Below the pieces are notes generated by a model. The model ran no database searches, was not told the origin of the DNA, and saw only the letters and a program-made list of their open reading frames with translations. A stretch of DNA of 64,000 nucleotides from Pseudorasbora parva (taxonomy: Eukaryota; Chordata; Actinopteri; Cypriniformes; Gobionidae). Below, one piece after another: positions 1 through 64,000 of the stretch. Where the stretch lies: the NCBI RefSeq assembly GCF_024679245.1, contig NC_090191.1:37753138-37817137 (forward strand), read 5' to 3'. The position numbers and the translations under genes are program-made. The stretch's first letter is position 1; every line of letters starts with the position of its first letter.

Positions 1-1584
1 TGACCATATGCAGTAAACAGTATAAAAGCCCCTATAAAGCACATTCTCCTGCATATACTTAACTGTAATAAGTAGAGAAATTTATTCAGGGCTAAAGATA
101 TTCCCCCCGGAGGACATTTGTAGTCATTAAGGCTGACACCGTAGCAAATAACAGCGTTCAGTTTCCAAATTTAAAAAGGTTTCTTCATAGAATAAGTCAA
201 GCAACTTCTGCTTCAGGATATGGGTAATTCAAAGATGATGAAAATTAAACATCTTTGTCACAACAAACATTGTTCATAAATAAGCAGCATATGACAGTAA
301 TCAGCATGCATTGTTGCGGCTAATTGTTTTGTGTTTTCGTTTCTCCAGCGGCAGTCGCATACGCATTTGTTCCACCCGTATTCCTTCGACTGGCATCAAG
401 TAGTTTCAGAGAGAGCCAGACGGCACACCCCGGGATGTTTAACAGCGATAAAATGCATACAGGCCTTTTATTCAGCTTTAAGAGCCTGAACCGGCTGACG
501 AGAAGATGCCTGAGATGTATTTGTGAGTTTATAAGAGACACAGAGAGAGGACACTGTTGTGTAAAGCACACATGTCGACAGAGAGACAGATGTTGAGGGT
601 GCGTGCTAAAGAGGATTCAGTGGATGGCACATGAGTAGATGACACAAAAAGATCTAAGAAAATGGAGGTGGATGCATAAGGAGAGTAATAGGGAACATGT
701 AGGTAAAAAGTGGCCAGAGACGGGAAGGATAACAGAGAACAGTCTTTAATGGCATAGTAAAAGCCAGCTCGGAATAAATTACCTTCCATCCCGCAGGATT
801 ACTCATGTAATTATTTGAATGAGGGATTTCATTAGGATGTGCAGAGGTGTGGAAGAAGGAAGGGCAGAATGATACAAGAGTGAGGACAATTTTTACCTAC
901 ATAAATTAAGTTTTGGCCACGTGCAGATAATTGATATGGAATTCAGAGTCCTTTGATTAGGACAAAAAAATTATAATGGGAATCTACTCGTCTCGCACGC
1001 AGCAAGAGAAAGAGAAAGAGATGAAACAAAGGAGAGATTGAAGAAGAATGAGGACATACCCAATTGATGGGGATGACTTAATTTAAGAGGCACAACATGA
1101 GATTGATGGAGAAATGGGATATATCTTGGTGACAGTGACATGTCTGAATTTCATTTGTGTAAATGATCTTTGAAGAAATGACAGAAAAATGTGTGCAGAT
1201 CCAATCAGTTAGGTACAGGTGCAGGACACAATCCAGATAAAATACCATTATGTGCTACTCTATTTACATTAACGCATTAACATTAAACACTGCAAACTGC
1301 AATGCTTTGACCTCCAGATCATCTTTATAGTCATCATTGGATTACCTGCCACAGGAAGTCACATGATTTTTGTGTACACAGTGCAACCCCTTGTTATTAA
1401 TTTTGTGTAGTTTGCAACATATTGATTAACAACTGATATTAAAGATCTTTTAATTTATCTGTACCAGTTGATATTGGATATTTAATAATGGATGGTCCTT
1501 TCTCATATTTTGACATTTTTATTAGGTGTCAGATATCAGCAACGGTAAAGTTAATTTTTAAAAACAATTAATCTTAAAATTAAT
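1..1584. other. Non-coding sequence, nothing recognised
   Basis: AT-rich sequence downstream of mpped1. Short open frames at 320-789 on both strands overlap one another and carry no recognisable domain. Confidence 0.6.
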
Positions 1585-1587
1585 ATA

Positions 1588-2180
1588 CACTCACCTAAAG
1601 GATTATTAGGAACACCATACTAATACTGTGTTCGACCCCCTTTCGCCTTCAGAACTGCCTTAATTCTACGTGCCATTGATTCAACAAGGTGCTGAAAGCA
1701 TTCTTTAGAAATGTTGGCCCATATTGATAGGACAGCATCTTGCAGTTGATGGAGATTTGTGGGATGCACATCCAGGCCACAAAGCTCCTGTTCCACCACA
1801 TCCCAAAGATGCTCTATTGGGTTGAGATCTGGTGACTGTGGGGGCCATTTTAGTACAGTGAGTCATTCATCATTTCAAATTGGTTTCTTGAACATGACAG
1901 AGCTTTATGACATGGTGCATTATCCTGCTGGAAGTAGCCATCAGAGGATGGGTAGATGGTGGTCATAAAGGGATGGACATGGTCAGAAACAATGCTTAGG
2001 AAGGCCGTGGCATTTAAACGATGCACAATTGGCACTAAGGGGCCTAAAGTGTGCCAAGAAAACCATACCCCACACCATTACACCACCACCACCAGCCTGC
2101 ACAGTGTTAACAAGTTTACGCCAAATTGTGACCCTACCATCTGAATGTCTTAACAGAAATCAAGAATCATCAGACAAGGC
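1588..2180 (-). mobile_element. Tc1/mariner-type transposon remnant (transposase 3' part)
   Basis: Starts after TA with CACTCACCTAAAGGATTA, a terminal sequence I recall from a common fish Tc1-like element. The minus strand encodes a broken transposase fragment containing HVHPFMTTIYPSSDGYFQQD and NAPCH, the second DDE aspartate region of Tc1 transposases. It carries stops, frameshifts and internal deletions, and the other terminus is missing. It lies downstream of mpped1. Confidence 0.75.
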
Positions 2181-2364
2181 AAATGGACTTATTGCACAGC
2201 TATCACAGTACCACGCTTGAATTCACTGAGGTCCTGAAAGCGGCACATTCTTTCACAAATGTTTGTAAAAGGGTCTGCATGCCTATTGCTAGATTTTATA
2301 CACCTGTGGCCATGGCAGTGATTGGAGGGGTGTCCCAATACTTATGGCAATATAGTGTGTGTTT
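2181..2364. mobile_element. Fragment of a second DNA transposon
   Basis: The stretch from about 2200 to GGCAATATAGTGT near 2362 matches my memory of the terminal part of another Tc1-type fish element (GGTGTCCCAATACTTATGGC then AATATAGTG). It abuts the 1588 element, so one has inserted into or recombined with the other. Confidence 0.5.
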
Positions 2365-2504
2365 ATAAATCATGGAACTTCCTGTGCAGGTACCCTGATG
2401 ATGTTATTATGTTATTATATTAGGTTTAAAACGCTGAGGTTGTTCATTACAAGTTTGGAATGTTAATATCAGTGTGCCAGCAGATTACTGTATCTTACTT
2501 TATA

Positions 2505-2775
2505 TAACCCTGTAGCCCAAGACTGGTTTCCCACTGAAGCTAAGCAGAGCAGCCTGGTCAGTACCTGGATGGGAGACCAACTGGGAAAACTAGGTAGCTG
2601 CTGGAAGAGGTGTTAGTGAGGCCAGCAGGGGTGGCTGTAACAAGCACTGTTCTTCGGATGAGACATAAACTGAGGTCCTGACTCTCTGTGGTCATTAAAA
2701 ACCCCAGGATGTCCTTCAGGATTACCTCCTTCCATGTAAATTGCTTTGAGTACCCAGAAAATTACTATATAAACG
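2505..2775 (+). mobile_element. 5S-rRNA-derived SINE (SINE3-like)
   Basis: Contains the 5S rRNA internal promoter-like string GTACCTGGATGGGAGACC (2562-2579), preceded by GAAGCTAAGCAGAGCAGC. It is followed by a tail I recall from fish 5S-derived SINEs (TTCGGATGAGACATAAACTG and GAGGTCCTGACTCTCTGTGG). Divergent and not a functional 5S gene. Confidence 0.75.
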
Positions 2776-3375
2776 TGACAAATTATTATCTATTTGAATG
2801 ATTTACTTTTGTTTTTCCTGTAAATGATCGTTTCCAGAACAAAAAGCAGTTTCAACAGAGAATTCCTCTCTGCTAGAATTTATTCAACACCACAACACTT
2901 TAGATGATAGATAAAATTAACTGACCAAAAAATCTCTAAAGTAAAGAAAAAGTATATCTTTAGCACTGAAATTTCACAACACAAGTAATTAACAATCCAC
3001 AAAAAAAACAGAAATTCAGAACAGCATGCTGAGAAAAAAATAACTGGAGCACAGCAGTAAACCTAATGACGTCTTTAAAGAAAAGGCCCACATTTGGGCC
3101 ACAAATGAATGAAGTGAAAACAAGAGAAAAGCCACATGATAGTGCCAAGCACCTCTGACCGAATGCAAACAAGTGTACAAATGGCAAGAAACCCTCAAAA
3201 ATAAATAAAGATGAGACAGAAATCCATCTCCCAGACATCAGCTCATCCTTCCTTTCCTAGTCCAATATTTTTCTTTTTATCTCTTCGATCTCTCCGTTCT
3301 CTGATGCTTTCTTTTCCTTGGGCTATGAAAGAGGAGCAATTGATCGTGTATGAACACACAGGAGTCCACAGACGG

Positions 3376-3378
<3 letters not shown>

Positions 3379-3411
<33 letters not shown>
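3379..3411. repeat. (CA)n microsatellite
   Basis: About 33 bp. On the minus strand it supplies TG-rich sequence after the candidate mpped1 poly(A) signal. Confidence 0.95.
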
Positions 3412-3414
<3 letters not shown>

Positions 3415-3429
3415 GAGTGATAATTTGTT

Positions 3430-4484
3430 CGATTTGCTCATTTTTATTCATCCATTTATATGGAAGATAAGAAAACCCTCTGCACATCTAACAGAACCGT
3501 CATATTAGGCCTAATGCCACACACAGTTAATGCTGAAAAGCTGTAAAACACATGGGAATAAATTATCGCCAGGAGGAATGTTAATAAATTATAGTGGGGA
3601 GCATGTGGATCAAAGTGCAACGTATTCTTGATATGCAAAAGCGCACTTTGCGTGCATGACGGGTCTTTGATATTCTGAGGGGGGACATTTACGGCACGCT
3701 TTAGAAGAACTTTTAAATATTTGACCTTAAACACTTCAAACTACTGTAAAAGCCCAGGCTGCTTTAGCAAAGGACCGTTTGCTTGAAAACACACTCACAG
3801 TTTTACATGTTTACAGTAAATCGTACAATAAAGAAGTCATGAAAAAGTGGAGAACACAGGAAAATATCACTATTTTAAACATTACATTCCTTTTTAGGGA
3901 CAATTATTTCTCCCAGTGTATAATCCAACATGGCCTCCAGTTCAAAAGAGAAACATATAACAACAGAGCAGTTAGGAAAAAGTTTGAGAGACTGAGAGAA
4001 AGAGAGAGAGAGAGAAAGAAGGAAACGGTAAAGACCCTGAACAAACTTGTTTGCACCATAGCACTGTTTCCTCTGGGCAAGTCCTGCAACTTTCAAGAGT
4101 GGATCCAGAGCAAAAGAAAAAAAACTTTTTTCCCCCCAAATCAGAGGTCCATTGAGGCTACAAGGTTACAAAGTTCCTTAAATAAGTGCCAGCCAATGAG
4201 GAGAAAGCTTGGCTTCCATGATCATAAGTACACGCGATTGTCACGCCGATTCAAGTGCAACACAAGAGTCAAGTTCAGAAAAATAGTTCAAACGTCTGTG
4301 TCAGTGAGGGAGAACGCCACTATTTTGTGTCTGAGGGTGGCACACGACACAAAAATGGATGGAAATATCCTTGGGAATATCCAAATTAGCGCCTCTTGCT
4401 CACTCTATATACACTACGCAGCATCCGTAAACGCTCAAAGGACCCTGATTGAAAGAAGGCGGCGATGGCCGGGTCTCAGCTCAA
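3430..4484 (-). other. mpped1: Probable mpped1 3' UTR
   Basis: Inferred from the stop codon at 4485 and the first strong poly(A) signal reading leftward at 3443-3448. The region holds a plus-strand 251-codon open frame (3779-4534), but that overlaps the last coding exon in antisense and resembles nothing I know. No transcript evidence is available. Confidence 0.5.
3443..3448 (-). terminator. Candidate mpped1 polyadenylation signal AATAAA
   Basis: On the minus strand AATAAA is followed about 30 bases later by a (TG)n run (3379-3411), a natural GU-rich downstream element. It lies about 1.04 kb past the stop codon. The position is seen; its use is inferred. Confidence 0.5.
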
Positions 4485-49080
<44,596 letters not shown>

Positions 49081-50363
49081 GGCAACACACACACACTATC
49101 TCTTGATCTCTTACACACACGAGCGTGCGCCTGTCCGGTGGCGTTCGCTTTAAAGGGATTCCACTCTAGCTGGGATCAGATGTCTTGTTCCAAGTCTTTG
49201 GGACGTCCAGGACCGTATTCAGTGGCTGGCCCACCGTACGGCTCCGCTGCTGGGATAGAGAGCCTGCATGCTTCCCCTCAATCACAATACACCGGCAGCC
49301 ACAATACACCTGAGGGAAAAAGGGTACGAGATACAAGATAAAGGGAGATGCGAGTGGTGACAGCCGCATATTATCAAAACCCACAATCAGACGCATTGTT
49401 GGCGGTGGTATGTCCCACTCTCCTGTGTGTTAGCACCGAGATCTTACACAAAGCCATGGTAACCATTCTGTCACGATTTCTATGTCTAACAATAGAGTTC
49501 CCTGCACTTTCAAGACGACAGAAGAAGAAAAAAGATGCAACGCAACAGACAATTGTTTGGGAGGAAAGAGGACACAAAAGCCCTTTGAAAGAAAGGGGAG
49601 CTAAAATGTTATTTTGAACGGAAATAACAAGTAGGGGGAAAGCTAAAAGCTTTCTACTCCATTCCTTGAGAAATACACAAGTGCTCAAATTGTGTGCGAA
49701 AAGCTACAATAGCAATTCTTAAAAGATGGATGATGACTAAGCAAGTAAAACTATGTGGGACAAAAGACTTGAATAACTAAAAAAATAATTAAAAGTTAAG
49801 CTTTGATCGAATTAACTAAAACAAATCTAAACAAAATAGCTTGCATTACTCTCACTCCATAGTAAAGTGATGGAATCAGGTGTTGAAATGACTGCACATA
49901 GATATTATGGTACTGAATGATTACCATATTAATCTACTTAAGTAATTTGAAGAATACCATGGTATTACCATCCTACACATCAGACAGCATGTTATTAACA
50001 TGGTATCATGTCCAACAATTAATACTCACATCCTTACACATACACATTATAACCCAAACGCAATTAACAGTTTTATTGGGTGGAATGCATGATCTTTTGC
50101 TATTAATTTGATTTAATTTTACAAAGTGTCATTTGACAGATAAACATTATAAGGGATTACGGAATTTGTTTAAGATGACAAGGAATAAAACGCAAAATAT
50201 CCATGCCAAAAATCAATCACTCAAGCATTCAATTATTGACTGTATCTATGGTAACTGTCTCTGCTTTCCAGACGAGCATCATTTAGAACAACGCACTCTT
50301 ATACATATTCATGCATATTCAAAATATATGCGTTGCTGATTTACATATCAGAAATATACTTAC

Positions 50364-50650
50364 CTTTTCAAACTCAAGAGTCTAACGCCAATGTGTTCGC
50401 GGAGACTTGCAGGTAAAGACACCTAACACATAACCGAGAAGAGCGTGAAAAAGCAGCGGCTTCTGTTTGCAGAGGCTCGCGCTGGTTTGTTTGAACTGGA
50501 GTCGCGTGGTGCCCCGGTGTGTGTGTGTGTGTGTGAGAAAGAGAGAGAGAGCGTGTGTGTCTCGCGCGTTTAGAGACACTCCCCCTCGTGCTGCTCTGGA
50601 TCTTTCTCCTCTCCTTTTGCGAATCCTACTATGGACAAGAGCTTCATTAA
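50364..50650 (-). promoter_or_regulatory. mpped1: Putative mpped1 5' non-coding exon and promoter region
   Basis: On the minus strand a consensus donor (AAAAG then GTAAGTAT) ends at 50364 and nothing coding precedes it. The next 250 bases contain CpG-rich stretches (around 50470-50600), unlike the AT-rich surroundings, as expected for a first exon or promoter. The matching acceptor before the coding exon is uncertain; possible sites lie between 49090 and 49180. The 5' boundary is arbitrary. Confidence 0.4.
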
Positions 50651-51534
50651 TAATCATACGCCGCCCTTTAACTACTGCTAAAACAACCGTTTTTGTTGTT
50701 GATGAATTGTATTCACAGAAAAAATAACCCCTCAAAATTGGCGCCATTCCCGAAGGACTTCAGTAAAGCATTAATAATATTAAATTCGAAATGTATCGAT
50801 ATTTCTTTCAACATAATAACGCAAACACATATATAATCCATATTACCATGTTGTTGAGCACTTAAAATTACTTTTGGGCGTTACACAGCTTGACCGTCTT
50901 CCAGCTTTCAACCAATCAGTAGGGGTCTACAAGATAACCGTCACGTACGTGATTAATATTCACGAGAGAAGCCTTTCCCGTAGTATGATTTGCTAATTCA
51001 TCGATCAGTGATTTCAGTCAGAGGATGGCTTAAATTGATTTAATTTTTTCTGCCAGTATCATCTATATTTATATTTGTGCTGCGGTATTTTGTCTGATCT
51101 TGATCTGCATGTTATATTAAAAGTGGCGTTTTAAACCTTAATCATACATAAGATACTAAAATGTATATTAGTCTAGATCTGCGTGGTAGATACAAAAATA
51201 TATTCTAAAGCATGAATAACAACCCTTTTAGCTTTCAAATGAGTTCAAATGTTTTGAAAAAGCACAAAAATGACATTGGAAAAAAATCTTGGTCATAGAC
51301 TGTAAAAAAAAAAATATCGGTGCACACTGCCCCTCTGTGGGCAGAAAGCAGAAAACGGCACGGACGCTAGTCCTATATTAATATTGCCACAAGAGGGCAG
51401 AAATAGTTCAAAATGGCTTGATATAAGGGTGTTTTTTTTTCTTCTGCAAGAGATGGATGCATTTCCCTCTGAACAATCACTTTTAATTATTGAATTAATA
51501 GGCTGTTTCAAACTAAATACAACAGCACGACAAA
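50651..51534. other. Intergenic sequence between scube1 and mpped1
   Basis: AT-rich sequence with CTCF-like motifs near 51330-51400 and no recognised genes. Confidence 0.5.
51387..51400 (+). promoter_or_regulatory. CTCF-like motif between scube1 and mpped1
   Basis: CCACAAGAGGGCAG fits the CTCF core consensus at 13 of 14 positions. A weaker opposite-strand match (CTGCCCCTCTGTGG) lies at about 51330-51343. Both are in the scube1-mpped1 intergenic interval. Motif seen; binding inferred. Confidence 0.35.
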
Positions 51535-51553
51535 CACCGTGAGATTTGAATGA

Positions 51554-51559
51554 TTTATT
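51554..51559 (-). terminator. Candidate scube1 polyadenylation signal AATAAA
   Basis: On the minus strand AATAAA is followed after about 15 bases by a GT-rich run (GGTGTTTGTCGTGCTGTTG), the normal order for a cleavage site. Use in vivo is inferred. Confidence 0.4.
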
Positions 51560-51908
51560 AATAAAGTGAGGTCTTAACAATAGTTCCCATTCTCTTCTAC
51601 ACACCTTTTGGGGTGATTTAACACAGCTGAATTGTTCATTATTCTGTAATGTGTTCATTCACCATGGTTTCCAAAGCTTTCCAAAACGGTCCTGTTGCCT
51701 ATGTTAGACTGTGACCAGCGTTTTGGCTCATTCTACTGCAAATATTAACTTTAAAAAAACAAAAACAAAAACACTAACATTTGTACATCATTTACACATC
51801 TGTATTCATAAAGCTTACAAATCACACCAGCAGCAGTCTGAGTCACTCTCTCCATTTGAGGGGCAAAGTGTGTGAAGCCATCGAGGTGTGTGTTTGTGTG
51901 TGCATCAG

Positions 51909-52067
51909 CAGGGGCGTAGCACCAAATTTTGGGCCCTGGGTACAAACCATCTTGCTGGGCCCCCGTACCATGTATGTGTATGTATAGAAAACTGACTTCT
52001 AAGGCCCCCCCCCTGCCTCGGGCCCTGGTTACTCAGTACCCTTTATCCCCCCAGTCCCACGCCCCTG
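51909..52067. mobile_element. 159-bp hAT-type MITE with perfect 8-bp target duplication
   Basis: Inverted ends CAGGGGCGT and ACGCCCCTG, with identical TGCATCAG directly flanking on both sides (51901-51908 and 52068-52075). GGGCCC-rich interior. The perfect duplication suggests a recent insertion, possibly inside the scube1 3' UTR. Confidence 0.85.
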
Positions 52068-53730
52068 TGCATCAGTTGCTTCAGCAAGACATACATTCTT
52101 CTTCTTTGCTAATGGCAACAGTTCCTCAAACAGTCCAGGCCTTTGTTTTAGTAATCAACAAATGTGATAAACAGATACACAACACACACACACACACACA
52201 TACACACACACACACACAAACTAAAAAGATCAACGACAACCAGCGGTTATCTCACAAATTATAAATTACTGTGCTAGCATAACAATATGTATTACTGCAT
52301 TTGTTTGTGCATGCATGGATGTATGATTATTTATGCTCGATGCATGAGTGAATGTGTTTCCCTGTCCATATGTGGATATAACAAATACAAGCATTAATAA
52401 GTGCTCATATAATAAAGCAGCTTTAGAATGATCACTCCGCCCCTCCCTCCCAAACAGGAATATATGCAAATCAAGGCAGAATACTGTAAAACGACAGGTA
52501 ATAGTATCTGTATTTCTGTGACTTTATGCATGGCTCATCTAGATGTATGTGGTTGTGTGGTTTGATTTAAAAATTTCTGTCTCTTATGTCACTCCTAGAC
52601 TCGCAAAAATCACTATATCAGTTTCCACAAAATGAACAAAGGATAGATATTAAATAAAACTTTACCAGAACTACGTATAGAATCTCACAAAGCGGCAATA
52701 ATATATTTTTTGTCTTCCTACATGGTCATTCTGCTGATTTGTGAGGAGAGATGATCTGATTTCTGGATTTGTTTTTTAGCCAATCAACATTCACATACAT
52801 CAGGTATGTCATCAGTTCAACAAACAGCCTCTAATCTTCATCCACAGTTCAACAACAAGAGCAAAATATGCGTCTTTGTGCACAGCACAAAGGTGATATG
52901 TAATGACTATGTAATAGATATGATATAACTATGTAATACACCACAATAAGTCTCTTAATCCAAGTTCTTTCCGAGTTCTTTGTTGTTCTGAATAAACTCT
53001 TCACCATTTCCATGAGTTTTATGACACCAGGTTTAAACAAAAAAGTCTGACTTACCAAAAAATATTTACAATTTCTCGAAATATTCTCAAAAACTAAATC
53101 GTAGGTTAATTACAGACTCATTGCATCATGTAATCTTATATAAGTCAAGCTGACAAAGAGGTAACCCAGTAAAACCAGATGGCACTTCAACATTAATACT
53201 TTTCTGATATTAAACCGTGATTATTATGAAGTGTGTTTTGTTTTCAGGAGAGGGAGAGGTGAGAATATCTTTCTGTATCCCTGTAAAGGGGCAGTACGGA
53301 CATTTCTTGTTTCTACAACCAAGGTAAAACATTTCTATACAACAAGACAATTAATTAAAAAAGTAACTTATATTTCCTTATTCTCTACAATATAAAATTC
53401 AAGTGCAGTTGAAGCTCCAAATACTAGTTAAACAACGTACACGTAACTCTAACTCTCATACTGACAGGTAGTCTTTGTCTTTCTATCTTTCTTTTCTTTG
53501 TCTGGCTTTGTCTTTTATTTTGTGGTCACCACAGAAAGTGATTACTTTCTCATTAAGTTTGAAAAGAAACTTTAAGTGCACTAGGATATTAAAACCCCTT
53601 GTGCACATCAGGGGCATGAAAATAACCTTTTCGAAACAAGAATATATATTTATATATCTGTGTGTGTCTGTATGTGTCCTAATACACCATAAGCTCACAT
53701 AAACACGCACACACACGCACGCGCGCGCGC

Positions 53731-53736
53731 ACACAC

Positions 53737-53818
<82 letters not shown>
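53731..53818. repeat. (CA)n microsatellite near scube1 3' end
   Basis: Follows an alternating GC run (53718-53730), so a combined Z-DNA-prone tract. It falls in the putative scube1 3' UTR. Confidence 0.97.
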
Positions 53819-53820
<2 letters not shown>

Positions 53821-54088
53821 TATATATATATACACATACATACATTTACAAATATATACTGTGGATATCAAACATCCAAAAAGGGCTTTTGCAAAATCAA
53901 GCACATAAATATTAGCAAACAAAAAACAAACAAAGACAAAAAGGGACAAATGGACAAATCTCAGACAGGAAGAAGGCCAAACGTCTTTATCTTCTTGCAG
54001 TAGTTAGGCCTTCTGGGAGCTAGTGGAGAAAAGACAGGAAGAGAGATGGGGGATAGAGCCGGGGTCATGGAAGAAATGTTCGGGGTTT

Positions 54089-63913
<9,825 letters not shown>

Positions 63914-63997
63914 CTGAGTGACAAGAGAGGTGTGGTTACCGTGGAAACGACAAACATTATGGGATATTTTGGGACGGGGGACGAAACAAGGACCTAC

Positions 63998-64000
63998 CAA
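63998..64000 (-). CDS. scube1: scube1, probable 3' tip of the next upstream exon
   Basis: On the minus strand TTG is followed by a GTAGGT donor at 63992-63997, 84 bp from the next acceptor. This spacing matches other short scube1 introns here (84-87 bp). The final G would join the AG opening exon 63794-63913 to give a Glu codon, preserving phase 1. Only three bases are in the window. Confidence 0.5.

Larger units (their letters stand above)
51535..54088 (-). other. scube1: Putative long scube1 3' UTR
   Basis: Extends from the stop codon to the best-looking poly(A) signal (51554-51559). It contains a (CA)n microsatellite (53731-53818) and a clean hAT-type MITE (51909-52067). A shorter UTR ending near the AATAAA at about 53514 is possible, but that signal lacks a GU-rich sequence after it. 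Inferred only. Confidence 0.35.

Noticed and set aside
2514..2600. 5S rRNA gene
   Set aside because: Only part of the 5S sequence is present and it is followed by a SINE body; it is a 5S-derived SINE.
53475..53702. AATAAA at about 53514 as scube1 poly(A) site
   Set aside because: The downstream sequence is purine-rich, not GU-rich; the 51554 signal has better context, though neither is proven.

Overview
The window is vertebrate nuclear DNA, almost certainly from a cyprinid-type teleost. It has large spliced genes with GT-AG introns, very long (CA)n, (GA)n and (TA)n microsatellites, many Tc1-like, hAT-like and small inverted-repeat transposons, and a 5S-rRNA-derived SINE. I see no prokaryotic operons, CRISPR arrays or viral genes. 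Species was not determined.

Two protein-coding genes are supported, both on the minus strand. mpped1 (metallophosphoesterase domain containing 1) can be rebuilt completely from six coding exons between 49080 (start) and 4485 (stop). Every splice site is consensus and the phases join into a 307-residue protein. A likely 5' non-coding exon with a strong donor lies at 50364, and a good poly(A) signal lies at 3443-3448. The 3' two thirds of scube1 (signal peptide, CUB and EGF-like domain protein 1) occupies 54089-63913: twelve exons encode the spacer region, three cysteine-rich repeats, the CUB domain and the C-terminus. Its EGF-repeat exons lie beyond the right edge, and the next exon probably begins at 63998. 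scube1 reads toward mpped1, so the genes lie head to tail about 3.5 kb apart or less.

Layout. 1-4480: repeats and the mpped1 3' UTR. 4485-7862: mpped1 exons 6-4. 7863-36350: the 28.5-kb intron 3. It holds a Tc1-like element, an assembly gap at 16145-16344 flanked by two nearly identical ~5.3-kb copies (10731-16144 and 16345-21538), several MITEs, and a 2.2-kb element at 32155-34351 with an unexplained gene-like structure inside it. 36351-48147: exons 3 and 2 with an 11.4-kb repeat-rich intron. 48914-50650: exon 1 and the putative promoter. 51-54 kb: intergenic DNA and a putative long scube1 3' UTR with a very clean hAT-type MITE and CTCF-like motifs. 54089-64000: scube1, including two introns with long polypurine tracts and a 41-unit AAAGG repeat.

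The most useful points for a second look are these: (1) the duplication around the N-gap looks like two unmerged haplotype contigs, one carrying a retro-insertion absent from the other; (2) the 2.2-kb CACTGA-ended element contains donor, acceptor, short ORF and poly(A) signal in order; (3) mpped1 has Cys in place of the usual Gly in its THGPP metal-site motif; (4) there is a NAGNAG acceptor in scube1. Family names, human comparisons and synteny are from memory, without any database search.
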